64,000 nucleotides of DNA from positions 78,300,547 through 78,364,546 of the forward strand of contig CAMGYJ010000005.1 in assembly GCA_946122785.1 (NCBI GenBank), written 5' to 3'. A program made the position numbers and the translations under genes. Below, one piece after another: positions 1-11,672 of the stretch; position 1 is the stretch's first letter; every line of letters begins with the position of its first letter. Below the pieces are notes generated by a model, which was given only the letters and a program-made list of their open reading frames with translations, ran no database searches and had not been told where the DNA came from. Source of the DNA: Linum tenue (Eukaryota; Streptophyta; Magnoliopsida; Malpighiales; Linaceae).

Positions 1-990
1 GTTTTTATCACTTTTAGTAATTAGTTTATTCACAGGCTAGCAAACTACTTTGCTCCATCGAGGAATAAGCAACCATCTGTTCACCAAGTTTTAGGTGCTT
101 TGATTCACACTATCGATTGTGAATGGAGAAGAAGCATTTCTAACGCATAATTGGAGAAGTAATTGAGATGTTTCTATGCTTCTCTCTATTCCAAGCGGTG
201 GGAAGAAAGAGGAAGGGAAGGGGGAGAGTGGTGAGATACAAAGCTCGGGGAGAGATGGAAGAACAAATGAAAAAGGGAAGAGGAAGGCAAAACAGAGTGA
301 GAGGACACATTTAAAAGTGGGGGGAAATGATGTAGTGTGCAATAATTGTCATTGTCCTTTGTTTAGAGGATGATATTATATTTGACAGATTTTTTCCACT
401 TCAAGAAAAAATCCTAAATCAATATTATCATTTGGATGATTTTTTCCCTTAATACGATTATTGCAATTTCTGAGATTTAAGGGGTATTTGATAAAGTCAA
501 CATTTTAGTAGTTTTTATTGAAGTTTGAATTAAAAGATCGTATGTATCAGCGGTTCGACCATAAAACTTCACACCATAGGCTAAATTGGTAGGTGATATT
601 TAGCAGTATGAAATGGTTGAACCACAGTTAAATTATGACTTCAATATAAAATACTCTACAATTTTCGATATGATTTTACAATCATTTGGTTCAAATAATT
701 CTTTTACACTGGTAGAAACAAAATCGCATAGAGTTTATTTGTCTTCTTAATTTTGGCCAATTCTTCTTTAATTTATTTGTATCTCTCTATTAACCTATAT
801 TGGGTTCCAAGATTATCTCTCCTATCAAATACACCATCTCGGTCCACCATTAGCATACTCTCACTTCTTCTCTTGCATTTTATTGAAATCAAAACTTGAA
901 TAGCATTTGAAATACCATTTTAGTGCAAGTAAAATGACATGATTTCATCTCATCTTCAAAATCGCCGATCCATTAATTAACCAATCGTTT

Positions 991-1267
991 GAATGACATT
1001 TAACTTGTATGTATCCTATCCTATAGAATAACTTTCACAATTCGGAATCAATAGTATTTTTAAGTGTGTCCTAGATACACATGTGAATGATAGTATTTCC
1101 AAAGTCAAGTTGTTTTACAATCAATAGTATTTTTAAGTGAATGACATTTAACTTGTATGTATCCTATCCTATAGAATAACTTTCACAATTCGGAATCAAT
1201 AGTATTTTTAAGTGTGTCCTAGATACACATGTGAATGATAGTATTTCCAAAGTCAAGTTGTTTTACA
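991..1267. repeat. 148-bp tandem duplication
   Basis: A 148-bp unit at 991-1138 is followed directly by a second copy at 1139-1267 that stops after 129 bp. By eye the copies are essentially identical, so the duplication is young. Confidence 0.9.
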
Positions 1268-2425
1268 TTCATGAATGAATAATAATTATAATGATAAAAT
1301 AATATTTCCAAACTTTTATTGTGAATCTCATCCAACAAATCTAATAAAGGTTAGAACTTTAATAATTTGTATGTAACTAAAACTGCAGTCACGATGACAT
1401 GAAACGCACGTGATAAAGCCTCATGTTTGGGAATTGGATTATGGATTAATACTTGGAACTTTCCTTTAACAATCATTATTTTTTAATTTCTGGATTTCTT
1501 TTTAATGTATTTGAATAATAGTGGGCCAGGAGCCCAAGTAATAAAGTGAGACCAAGCTCATCCTAACAATACTATATAGAGGTTCTTGGCATGAACCCCC
1601 TTAATCTCCTTTTTCCTGCTCTGTGCGTAACCCACGGCAGGAGATTTTGGTAATTGTGCTATCAATTTATTGACCGAACTGGGCTGGACCCATTCTTTTT
1701 TCCCTTGCAAACGGGACACGTAAACAATTGAAAGGGCTTTACTTGGACTAGAGATAATTGAGATGGAGAATTCTTTCGGAGGACAACACTCAAGCGGCAT
1801 CATGCCATCATCCCCTAAATCTTAATAATCAGTTCACTCGCCATCTTCAAAGAAAGATGCTAATCAGCTAATAAAAATGGGAAGGAGATTATGTGTCTAG
1901 GAAGGACACTTCTTCCTTTTAATTATTAGTACTTCCATTAAACCATATTTGTAAATTCTATCGGTGTGAAACTGACGTGTCATATTTGTAAATATTTTAT
2001 CATTAAATTTTTGTTTTCAATGAAATGTAGAAAAAGAATGCTTAATGATGGAGGTAATGGATCAAATATTGGAGATAATGACAGTTTGAGTGTTGATACG
2101 AAGGAAGATAATATTGAATTATTGATGGTGTAGACCATAGTTTTAGTTTGATTTAATAAGTTTTTTAATTAGCATTTGAATTCTTGATATTATCTTAGTT
2201 TTTAATCTCAACTTCTTACGTCGTTGAATCATTTAAGATGTCAGAAAACTCTATGAAACTCTTTGATGTATGTCATTTTTATCATTTTAGTAACTGAATT
2301 ATTTGAATTTCTTTATCGTATTATATAAAAATGCATATTTGGTTCGGATAATTTCCATCGACAAAATGTACCCGTCCAACGGGCGGGCCCAAATCTAGTG
2401 TTTATTATAGTTGAGTTGAACCAAA

Positions 2426-2713
2426 TAGAAGGAAAGCGAACTGCAGCACGAAAAGTGAGAATGCATGCAGGCTAGAAAAATAATTGATCTAAAAAGACCA
2501 AGGAACCCTTTCCGTCAATTGCGCAGAGAGCTAGCATTCTACAATTATGTATGTTCTCGCGGAGAATGTACATATAGTAGAAGGGAAGCGAACTGCAGCA
2601 CGAAAAGTGAGAATGCATGCAGGCTAGAAAAATAATTGATCTAAAAAGACCAAGGAACCCTTCCTTCAATTGCGCAGAGAGCTAGCATTCTACAATTATG
2701 TATGTTCTCGCGG
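2426..2713. repeat. Near-tandem duplication, about 136 bp, offset about 151 bp
   Basis: The block at 2426-2562 recurs at 2578-2713 with a few substitutions and a 1-bp deletion. A short unrelated spacer separates the copies. It lies a few hundred bases upstream of the TIM17 gene. Confidence 0.88.
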
Positions 2714-2879
2714 GGAAGTAAATTGGGAGGAAGTAAATTGCATTTTAGTCGTTTCTAACATTTATATTTTGGGATTTTCTCCCATATGGAGTTCGGCCGT
2801 TGAATCATTCTCTCATCTCAAGGGACGGCGGGAACTAACGTGGCCTTGACGCATATTGTTTGGCCTGGCTTAACCTTTA

Positions 2880-2892
2880 TGGGCTGAGCCCG
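2880..2892 (+). promoter_or_regulatory. Candidate site II (TGGGCY) pair upstream of TIM17
   Basis: TGGGCT at 2880-2885 is followed after one base by AGCCC, an inverted partner. TGGGCY 'site II' elements are well known in promoters of plant mitochondrial and ribosomal genes (TCP-type factors). The position, about 290 bp before the TIM17 start codon, fits; function is inferred. Confidence 0.4.
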
Positions 2893-3172
2893 ACCTTATG
2901 TTTGGCTTACAGTTCCGAATCCGGCCCGGAACGAGAGCACTTAACAAGCCTCCAACTTGCAAAGAAAGAAAAAGGGCCGATATTTACTAGGGACAACACC
3001 GTCAATTCGCTTAGCTACGACCCTTCTCCAAGACAGAGAGAGCCAACAGAGGAAAAACCCCTAATTTCGCTTCTTCCCCTTTCTTCTTGCTATTTGATCT
3101 CTGTTCCTTCGTCAGCCACCGCCTTCAACTTCCCTTCCTTCTCGAGAAGGACAGCTCCCGAATTCAGCCGAC

Positions 3173-3835
3173 ATGGGTACGCCGGAGACATCAAGGGAGC
3201 CCTGCCCAGATCGCATCCTCGACGACATCGGCGGCGCATTCGGCATGGGCGCCGTCGGCGGCTCCGCCTTCCACTTCATCAAGGGGGTTTACAATTCCCC
3301 AGTCGGGACCCGCATCACCGGCGGGACTCAGGCGGTCCGGATGAACGCGCCTCGTGTCGGCGGCAGCTTCGCCGTCTGGGGCGGCCTGTTCTCGGCTTTC
3401 GATTGCACGATGGTATACGTCCGCCAGAAGGAGGATCCGTGGAACTCAATATTCGCAGGCGCCGCCACTGGCGGGTTCCTTGCTATGCGCCAGGGGCTCG
3501 GAGCCTCGGCCCGCTCCGCCGCCTTCGGCGGGGTTCTGTTGGCTATGATCGAAGGTGCTGGGATCATGCTCAATAAGGTTATGAGTGCGCCGCAGAGCAT
3601 GCCGGTGATGATCGAGGAGCCGGCCCCGGCTGGTGGACCGGGTTTGCCTGCCGGGTTTCCGGGTATGCCGCAGGAGCTACCGTCGCAGGGTCAGCAGCAG
3701 GAATCGGGTTCGTGGCTTGGTGGGTGGTTTGGCGGAGGGAAAAAGAACGAAACTACTGGCTCGAGTATCGGAAGCAAGGCGGAGATTCTGGAGAGCTTTG
3801 ACGCACCTCCAGTGCCAAGTTTTGAGTACAAGTGA
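3173..3835 (+). CDS. TIM17: Mitochondrial inner-membrane translocase subunit TIM17 (TIM17-1/2 type)
   Basis: A single-exon 220-residue protein of the Tim17/Tim22/Tim23 family. In mitochondria TIM17 works with TIM23 in the inner-membrane channel that imports presequence proteins. The N-terminus ([20 protein letters not shown], residues 11-30) and the [13 protein letters not shown] block are classic TIM17 signatures. Four Gly-rich hydrophobic segments follow one another up to about residue 137. A Gly/Pro/Gln-rich tail ending near residue 220 is typical of the longer plant isoforms. The ATG at 3173 gives the conserved start. A longer frame overlapping it at 2860-3576 is out of frame and has composition unlike a real protein. 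No introns or defects are seen. Confidence 0.96.
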   Translation: MGTPETSREPCPDRILDDIGGAFGMGAVGGSAFHFIKGVYNSPVGTRITGGTQAVRMNAPRVGGSFAVWGGLFSAFDCTMVYVRQKEDPWNSIFAGAATGGFLAMRQGLGASARSAAFGGVLLAMIEGAGIMLNKVMSAPQSMPVMIEEPAPAGGPGLPAGFPGMPQELPSQGQQQESGSWLGGWFGGGKKNETTGSSIGSKAEILESFDAPPVPSFEYK

Positions 3836-5490
3836 AGAGATTTGAGCTTACGAATTCTATTAATTTGTTGTCAGAACGTATGGTTGGGAGTTCTAAATCT
3901 CTATAGTTTTGTTGAACCAGTAATGCTTTCTCTTGTTTATGCTCTCGATTGATCTCTAGCTTGATCTCTAGTATTAGTGTGTAATAATTCTACCTTCGAA
4001 ATTCTCTTGGGTCTGCCATACCCTAACCTCAGATTGATGGGTTTACTCGGTGTCTACTCCTTAGTTCTTGCTGAGTTAGGGAAGTGTACATGTTGCAAGT
4101 GGTAGTTTGGAATCAGCATTCTGAAGCTGCAAAAATTATATGGTTTTTTTGTCTTATGGTGATGTAAGTTTCTAATTCTATACTTGCAGAGGCATTTGCT
4201 TGCAGCTAGAGCTTCTGAAAGGTGGTGACTTTCATGCTTGTTTGGGGCAATTAGGCTGTTAAGCTCGAAACTTTGAGCTATTTATTAACAATCTCCATTG
4301 CCTTCTAATGTAGTGTAACTATAGATGTTGTATCGGTCTCTGTCTAAGTTATACTTGTAATGTCCAGAAAAAAAATGGAGCTGTGGGTTGCATCGTGGAA
4401 TCATTTTAATTGGAATTTGTAAGTTGCAGATGGCTGTCTAGTGTGGAGTTAGAGTGGGTGCGATATTCTTTTTCGGTGAAAGATTTGACATTTTCTTGCA
4501 GATATGTGTCCGGTGTGGAATTTAGATTGTGCAGTAATATTAGTGTGTATTAGACTGTTAGTCTGCCTGGAAATTTGTCCCTGTGCTGCTATACAATTGA
4601 TTATCTTTCACAGTTCACTTCTTATTTGGTGTGTTGGCTTTAAGAAGATGTGTACATAGAGATTGCTGTTGTGGACAAGCTGCAAAAAGCAATCTATGTT
4701 GGTATGGTCCGACTAGTCCAAATCTGTATCTGAAGCATTTTATGCTCGCAACAATGGTTGCAGGGAGCAGCTCCAGTATCATTTTTTTTTTCAGGATCTG
4801 TTGCCTTCCATCAAACAAGTAGATTGTTTGAGTTGGCAGCAATGGCTCTGGTAGTTGGACATGATTGTTGCATATAGACTGCCAGGGCAGTGCAGCAGTT
4901 AAGACGCAATCGCTTCGGAGTGTGAATCAAACTCATCTTTCTTATATGTTTGCTTAGGTGATCTTCTGTTTGTGGTTCTGATATGATGAAGTTGCTCTTC
5001 ATCTCACATATGCTTGGGCACTCACTTAAGATGTGATATTAAGAGATCATAGGACTAAGGTCAGAGTTGTTGGAAGTTGTAGTTGGAGAAGTAGCATTAT
5101 GTGGGTATTTATGCAGTCGTTGATTGTGCTCATTTATCTTATGGAATTGATGGCTTCCTGTGGTAACTAGGAAACATTGTGTTCTCCTATATGCAAACTT
5201 GTCGCCTCTGATTTGTAACCCGCAAATTGATATCGATGAAAGCAAACAAAATGATCTCGAGCGAAGCAAACAAACAAGCAGAGCAAGCTATCAGAATTCA
5301 GAAAGATTGTCCTCCGTCTTCTTTCAAATGAATTCGCATACAAATTTGCTTACGAATGAATTGTTGGTACATCTTCGACTCAAATTCGACAAGATGGGTG
5401 AAACAATGAGATGAATGCCAGAATCTTGACCAGCTATGGCTTGCTCTACTACTCTCTCTGCCGGAAAAGTTAATCTGCTCACAGGGTCTT
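3836..5490. other. TIM17 3' flank and unassigned DNA
   Basis: The first few hundred bases are T-rich and probably include the TIM17 3' UTR. The rest holds only short open frames on both strands with no recognisable domain. I see no transposon ends before 5490. Confidence 0.5.
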
Positions 5491-5492
5491 TT

Positions 5493-8400
5493 GTGAGTAG
5501 ATACTCACAAGGCCCAGATTTGTCCACGTTGGTCCAGTTCTAATCCAAGGGTGAGGGGGTTAGCCCAGCCATGGCTCATTTAAGTGAGCTATTTAAGGGA
5601 TTTTTTGCACTAGCCGGCCCAGCTGACCAAGTTGAACAAGGTGGCTTGGGTCCACCTTTAATTTGGGCGGGATTGAGAAAGGGAGCCGCTGAGATAACTC
5701 TTATCCAGCCGAGACAAATAAATATCCAAAAGTACACGAACTAATATCCGGTCTGAGTTTGACAAAAGAGAGAGAAAAGCATGACCCACCATCTGCTACT
5801 TTTGATGCTTTTGGTGAATTTTCACACGAGAGAGATGTTGAGCATTTAATGCCACCCGCCACCCACCAACTATTCTCACATGAAGAGAGAAATCAACTCG
5901 GATTAATATTCATATCGTCCAATCTAGTATCCATCCTTAACCAAAATATTATCCATGGACCGAAGGAAATTAGTTTATGTCGTCGGATATTAGTCTGGGC
6001 AGTATGGATATTAATTTTTGCATGAATTGATATTATATGCGATGGATATTAGTTTGTGAATTAATTGTGTCTTCCATCAAAATTAAACACGCTATCAAGT
6101 CCTAACACATAAGGCTTGCAACCTTAGTTAGGGCTGCCCGCCGAGGGGCCATTGGCCGAAGGCCAATGAATCAATAATAGTAGGAGAGAGTTTCTTCCAG
6201 ACCCTTATATTAGTCCGTTTGTGATTTCGGAAATTAGTTTATGTGGTTAGATATTAGTCAGGTTGACAATGATATTTGTTTGTTTAAGGGTGGATATTAT
6301 TTCCAGTGTGGATGAATGTTAGTCTAGGAGCCACGAATATTTGTTCTATAAAAGACAAATATTTGTTTTCGGGTGAATGGGTGTTTGTATGGGCGGTATG
6401 GATGTTTGTTTTATGAACTTATATTATATGCGGAAGATATTAGTTTGTAACTATTCACGTGTGAACCTTATGGTCACTATTCCCATGTGAACCTTGTACT
6501 AACTATTCAAATGTCATCTTTGTTTATTTAAGCACCCACCCTAACATACTGGTTTCCCAACTTACCCATCATGTTGTTCTTCTCTTCTCAAACAACTTCC
6601 ATGTCTTCAGAGTAAGAGAATGAAGATATCACCGAGGAAAGCATCTGTAAATGAAGTTTTTTTTTTGTCATGGTAGGTCTGATATTATTCCGTTTTTGAT
6701 TTTGGATATTAATTTATGTGGTTGGATATTAGTCAACGTGTCAATGATATTTGTTCGCATAAGGATGAATATTATATCTGGAGTGGATGGATGTTAGTTT
6801 GGGCGCCACCGATATTTATTCGATTTAGGACATATATTTATTTTGGGGTGAATGGGTATTTGTTCTATAAAGGACGGATATTAGTTTTGCCCGTTATGTA
6901 ATCGAATATTAGTTTTGCGAGATTAGATTTTTTGTTTCCTTTATTTGGATATTAGTCTACATAGTTGTTCTTATTAGACCTTCTGATTAATAATATTTGT
7001 GTTTGCCCAAAAGAGTATCCATCCTCCTTTTACATCACAAAGCTAATATTACTTTTCACCAAAATAATTTCAAAGCCCCCCAACTAATTACAACTACACC
7101 CACTTGACCTACTTAGGGTTTAGAGTTTAGAGTTCATGGTTTAGAACACAATGTATGGTGGTTCGATATTTTGTCTGTGTAGTTGAATATCAGTCTGTGT
7201 ATTGTTGATATTTGACTGTGATGGTGAGATATTGCATTTTTAATGACTAGATATTGGTTTGAGACAGTGATATATTAGTTTGGATGGTATGGATATTTTT
7301 TAGGGTTTAGAGTGAGAGTTGTTTTGGTTTAGGGTTTAGAAGATGATGTTGTGGAAATGGATATGAACACAATGTAGAATGATTTGATATCTCTCTGTGG
7401 TGATAAGATATTACTATGTGATGGGAGGATATTAGTTTGCGATGTGTGGGTATTTCCCGTGTTGTGAGTATTAGTTCGCGATGGTCAGATCTTATTTTGT
7501 GTGTAGTCTGTGATGGTGAGGATATTAATTATGGAACGACTGGATATTGGTATTAGACTGTGAGATATTAGTCTGGGTGGTGTGGATATTTGTTTTGTGT
7601 GGATGTTTATCTATGTTTGTTTGTGTTGATATTGAGTTTTAAAAAATCCATATAAAATAAAGTTGTTTTTTCGACAAACCACGATACAACTAGTATTAAT
7701 GTCATTCCAATTTGGCAATCCCATAATCTAAAATCCAAAAAAGTACAACCACATAAAAAAAAAAACAGAAAAAATAGTTCAAATGTTGTCTTGCTTGATC
7801 AAACTCTCGATAATCTTTTTGATCATGTCCCTCCGAGCCCCCCATGTTTCGATCATGCTACGATGAGGTCGGAATGATCCTTCTCTTAGTTGCGGTCTCT
7901 TCGCTTTTGTTTTAGTTCTTGCCATTGTCCAATATCCCTGGAATCATAGATAAATATCTAGGTATTAATCAACTGATATCCCCGCCACACAGAACTAATA
8001 TAAGGTAAATATAATCCATACATCCAGAGTAAATCCAGACAAACCAAAAACAATATCCACCAATGACATTCCTAATATCAGGCCAGTAAATTACAAAACT
8101 AATATCCAACATGAAACTAACTAAATATCCAGCACGAAATGAACTAATATCCACCATAAAACGAATCAATGTACATCAAACTAATATCCAACATGAAAAG
8201 AACAAATATCAAGCATGAAACAAAGTAATATCAACCATAAAAAGAACCAATTCTTGCCATTTTGATTTTCCTGCACAAACAAATATCCTGACATAAGCTA
8301 ACTAATATTTGGGCTTCACATGAACAGTATTCCTAACGTTATGAAGTCATATCAATAAAGTCATATCCACATTCGTCAAACAAAAACCCAGTCTATCATA

Positions 8401-9331
8401 AAACTGATATCCCTAAAGATGACAACTAATATCAATGAGGTGATATCCGGATACATAAAAAATATCCAGGATAGTATACAACTGATATCGCTACTGATCA
8501 AAACTAATATCAATGAATTGACATCCAGATACTAAATAAAACTATTCAGGCAAGTTTATAATGATATCTCAAACCCACAAAACAACTCGCATCCCATGCC
8601 ACAGAAAACAAATCCAGAAAACCCATCCAATATAACTAAGCAAAAGAAAAAATCCAGATCCGGCGGTTTCCATGAAACCAGAAAACAAATCCAGAAAACC
8701 CATTAAAAAAATCAAAGAAAAAGAATCGAAGGAAAAGAAAAACCTAGATCCAGTCGAATCCTAACTCGAATCGAAGCAAACGAACATTCAAATCATGAAT
8801 AAAGGAAGGAGAAGAAGCCTACATCCGTCAAGGATCGTCGCGCCGCCGTCAATAAACTATGGTCGCTTCCTCGTCGTCAAACCGGTCGTTCCTTCGCGCA
8901 CACCCCATGTCTGCACCGTCACTGTCAAACCAGCCACCGCACGCACCCAAACTAACCTTCGTTGCCGTTCAAACCTTCGTCGCCGTCAAGGACCGTCGCG
9001 TGCACCAACCGTCGTCGTCGTCATATTCTTGAGAGGAAGTGAGAAAGTTTATACGGAAGAGAAAGGGAAGATGAAGCTTTTTATTTTTATTTTTGGAGAG
9101 AGGAAAGAAATAGACAGAATGGTGGAGAGAGAAGTGAAAAAGTGGATTTATTTGAGAAAGTGGGTGAAATTTGAAAAAAGTGGAGCCACTTTTCTTGATA
9201 GGTGAAACTGGCTTTGGCCAGCTGAGCCGATCAGCCTCTCCACCCTCACAATCCGGCGCCACTGCTCCACCACCCTCCGATCACGGCTCGGCGACGTGGT
9301 CAACAATCTGCCCGTGTGAGTATATACTCGC
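5493..9331. mobile_element. Putative non-autonomous TIR element packed with GATATTAG motifs
   Basis: The left end (from 5493: GTGAGTAGATACTCACAAGG, then CCCAGATTTGTCCACG) and the reverse complement of the right end (9331 inward: GCGAGTATATACTCACACGG, then GCAGATTGTTGACCACG) align as imperfect terminal inverted repeats. Between them, GATATTAG(T)-type motifs recur on the plus strand from about 5985 to 7640. Their reverse complement (CTAATATC) recurs from about 7960 to 8530, so the interior is itself a loose inverted repeat. No transposase is seen; the open frames near 8795-9260 are low-complexity. I found no matching target duplication, so the exact ends are uncertain. Mutator-like or CACTA elements with subterminal repeats are the likeliest kin. 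Confidence 0.5.
6200..6900 (+). repeat. Diverged direct repeat of a unit of about 210 bp
   Basis: The stretch 6200-6420 recurs at about 6675-6900. The same order of phrases (disrupted GATATTAG, GACAATGATATTTGTT, GGATGxATGTTAGT, GGTGAATGGGT) is visible in both, with many substitutions. It lies inside the GATATTAG-rich element. Confidence 0.7.
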
Positions 9332-9661
9332 AGCTTATATTGCCAAAACCCTGAATCTGAGATTTTATTATGTTTGAGGAGAAGAACCATCTAAGCTTAT
9401 GGAATGATCGCACCTAGAGAACCAGAAAGTAGAATCCAACTAAATAATGAAACCTAAAACATAACTGGAATTGCATTACACAAAGCCACAAGGAGGCTTC
9501 GGCCTGCAATTCCTTTCATTCGTTTTGACCTCTTCTTCCCGTGTAGCTGGATAGAAATAAAGAATCAATTTCCTGGGCCACAATGAAGAACCTCCGCCAC
9601 TGTCTACACTCTCTCGCATCCATCTCCACTCTCTCTCAGCCACTTCTCCCTCCGCCGCTCC

Positions 9662-10612
9662 ATGGCTACCGCAGTCGACACCGCCGTCTCCCCTTCCAAC
9701 ACCCTCGTCGGCTGGATCGGCACCGGAGTCATGGGCCGTTCCATGTGCTCCCACCTCATCAAAGCCGGCTACTCCCTCACCGTCTTCACCCGCACCGCCT
9801 CCAAAGCCCAACCCCTCCTCGACCTCGGCGCCAAGCTCGCAGATTCCCCAATCGCCGTCGCTTCCCAATCCGACGTCGTCTTCTCCATCGTCGGCTTCCC
9901 CTCCGACGTCCGTCAGGTCCTCCTCGAACCCACCACGGGGGCCCTCCACGGCCTCCGCCCCGGAGGAGTCCTGGTCGACATGACCACGTCGGAACCCTCC
10001 CTCGCCGCCGAAATCGCCGCCGCCGCATCCGCCAAACACTGCCACTCCATCGACGCCCCCGTCTCCGGCGGCGATCGCGGCGCGAAGAGCGGGAACCTGG
10101 CGATATTCGCCGGCGGGGATCAATCCATCGTCGAGAAATTAAAACCCTTGTTTGCCCTCATGGGGAAAGTCAACTACATGGGTTCTCCAGGTAAAGGCCA
10201 ATTCGCAAAATTGGGGAATCAAATCACCATAGCTTCAACGATGGTTGGATTGGTGGAAGGGATCATCTATGCTTACAAAGCAGGGCTCAACGTGGAGCTT
10301 TACTTGAGCGCGATATCCACCGGAGCCGCCGGATCCAAGTCGCTCGATTTGAACGCCGGCCGGATAATGAAGAGGGATTTCGAACCTGGGTTTTATGTGA
10401 ATCATTTCGTTAAGGATTTGGGGATCTGCTTGAAAGAGTGCCAGAATATGGGTCTGGCTTTGCCTGGTTTGGCCTTAGCTCAGCAGCTTTATCTGTCGCT
10501 CAAGGCTCATGGAGAAGGCGATTTGGGCACCACGGCGCTTATTTTGGCCCTTGAGAGGCTCAACAATGTTTCCCTCGAGAATCTTGGATCATCATCCACC
10601 CCTGGAGCATAG
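9662..10612 (+). CDS. 3-hydroxyisobutyrate dehydrogenase-like 1 / glyoxylate-succinic semialdehyde reductase-type enzyme
   Basis: A 316-residue, single-exon member of the beta-hydroxyacid dehydrogenase family, closest from memory to Arabidopsis At4g29120. These enzymes reduce or oxidise small hydroxyacids with NAD(P)H. Visible motifs are the Rossmann loop GWIGTGVMG (17-25), the substrate-binding DAPVSGG (131-137) and the catalytic Lys in GKGQFAKLGNQ (K183, with N186). The C-terminal helical domain is complete and ends in an HGEGDLGTTALILALERL motif. The start at 9662 is the first in-frame ATG. Directly upstream, the same frame (9584-9661) reads an Arg/Ser-rich stretch resembling a mitochondrial presequence, but it is cut off by TGA at 9584, where an out-of-frame ATG sits at 9583. 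Substrate specificity cannot be read from the sequence. Confidence 0.94.
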   Translation: MATAVDTAVSPSNTLVGWIGTGVMGRSMCSHLIKAGYSLTVFTRTASKAQPLLDLGAKLADSPIAVASQSDVVFSIVGFPSDVRQVLLEPTTGALHGLRPGGVLVDMTTSEPSLAAEIAAAASAKHCHSIDAPVSGGDRGAKSGNLAIFAGGDQSIVEKLKPLFALMGKVNYMGSPGKGQFAKLGNQITIASTMVGLVEGIIYAYKAGLNVELYLSAISTGAAGSKSLDLNAGRIMKRDFEPGFYVNHFVKDLGICLKECQNMGLALPGLALAQQLYLSLKAHGEGDLGTTALILALERLNNVSLENLGSSSTPGA

Positions 10613-11672
10613 ATAAACTGGTAAACAATTGGAATTCATGTGTGGTAATGGTGTTCTGGGTGATCCATTCCTAATCATAGCAGGATTTGTAAGAGTTTTT
10701 CCGACTGTGAAATTGGCATTGTTCTGCCTCTGTCAAGGGTTATTGGAGATAAATAAGTAACCCTTTTCCGTATGGTTTCTTCTGTTCTGTTGTGTTCTCT
10801 TTGGTAGTTGCAACGTTGCTGGTTTGTTGCTCGATGTTCTTGCTTATGATAGTTGGCAACTTGGAAAGGAAGAAGAAAGTTTCAGAGAGCTTGAATTCAT
10901 AGACTTAATATAATTCTAGCTTCTGAGTTATACCAGAAGCTTCAAGCTTGAATGATTCAGCTGCATGGTTGGCTGTCCTGAACAGAGTGTGCCAAAAGCA
11001 AGAATCTTCCGTCAAACCCCAATTCTGAAAACCACACGAATCTCTCGGGAAATGAGTAAACGTGCAGACAAGACAATACAGGCGAAGTGGCAAAGATGGA
11101 TAAAGTTTGGAACTTCTTCACATTAAAGTATTGGAAAAAGTCTACAGTCTTGGTCAAAACTGGCGAGCTAACTGCTCCAGAACCGCACCCATCTTCTTCT
11201 GGAAGAAGTAGACTTAATCTGATATATCAGGAAGATTCAACACTGCTTCTGCCTTCTCGTCGTTTTGTGAAATCTAACGTGCGTAAAATGAAGCTTCTTT
11301 GAATTGCAGGGATGGAATTCAGCAACGCGGACTTTTTTGGCCGTAGGTGGTTTTCGCTTTCTGTGGAAGAGCTGGGTTTTTCCATCTTCATTTTGATTGC
11401 TTCCATCCCCTGCCGACGGAAGTCAATTGATAGGAACTGTGCAGTTGGAGAAAAACCCAGATCCGTACAGAGCCTGCGGACTTCACGCTTTTGGAGCTAT
11501 CAGCAGCTTTCCAAGACTTCGAACGCCGTGGCCGTGCGGTTTTCACACCCACCAGAAACCAAAAAGACTTGGCCTTTCTCCAAAACCCGTCTTCCATTTC
11601 CATTTCCATCGCCAGAGTTTTCCGGGGCCAAAAGCCAGAAAGAGCCAGAGAAAACTAAGAGAGCAACATAAC
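10613..11672. other. Intergenic region: 3' flank of dehydrogenase, 5' flank of receptor kinase
   Basis: This is T-rich 3'-UTR-like DNA followed by moderately GC-balanced DNA with short open frames on both strands (10905-11302, 11312-11671). None has a domain I recognise. The in-frame extension upstream of the kinase ATG (11397-11672) reads a His/Pro/Lys-rich stretch unlike a signal peptide, so I treat it as leader. Confidence 0.5.

Larger units (their letters stand above)
1..2850. other. AT-rich intergenic DNA, no gene recognised
   Basis: I see no convincing coding region or transposon protein here. The short open frames are low-complexity (for example Pro/Ser/Phe-rich on the minus strand near 90-340) and match nothing I recognise. 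The two local tandem duplications are listed separately. Confidence 0.6.

Noticed and set aside
2860..3576. 238-codon plus-strand frame overlapping TIM17
   Set aside because: It begins at a non-ATG codon and reads the GC-rich TIM17 coding region out of frame, giving an Arg/His-rich low-complexity product.
8795..9262. 136- and 97-codon ORFs at the right side of the GATATTAG element
   Set aside because: Composition is low-complexity and there is no domain. They overlap the inverted-repeat end of the element.
5493..9331. Helitron interpretation of the GATATTAG element
   Set aside because: There is no 5' TC/3' CTRR end with a hairpin at an A-T junction, and the ends instead look inverted.
9476..10194. 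Long antisense and alternative-frame ORFs over the dehydrogenase gene
   Set aside because: Gly/Asp-rich or Arg/Pro-rich shadows of a GC-rich coding sequence. Only the 9662 frame has family motifs.
11397..11672. Upstream in-frame extension of the receptor kinase
   Set aside because: The added 92 residues would bury the signal peptide and are His/Pro/Lys-rich. The ATG at 11673 gives the expected secretory start.
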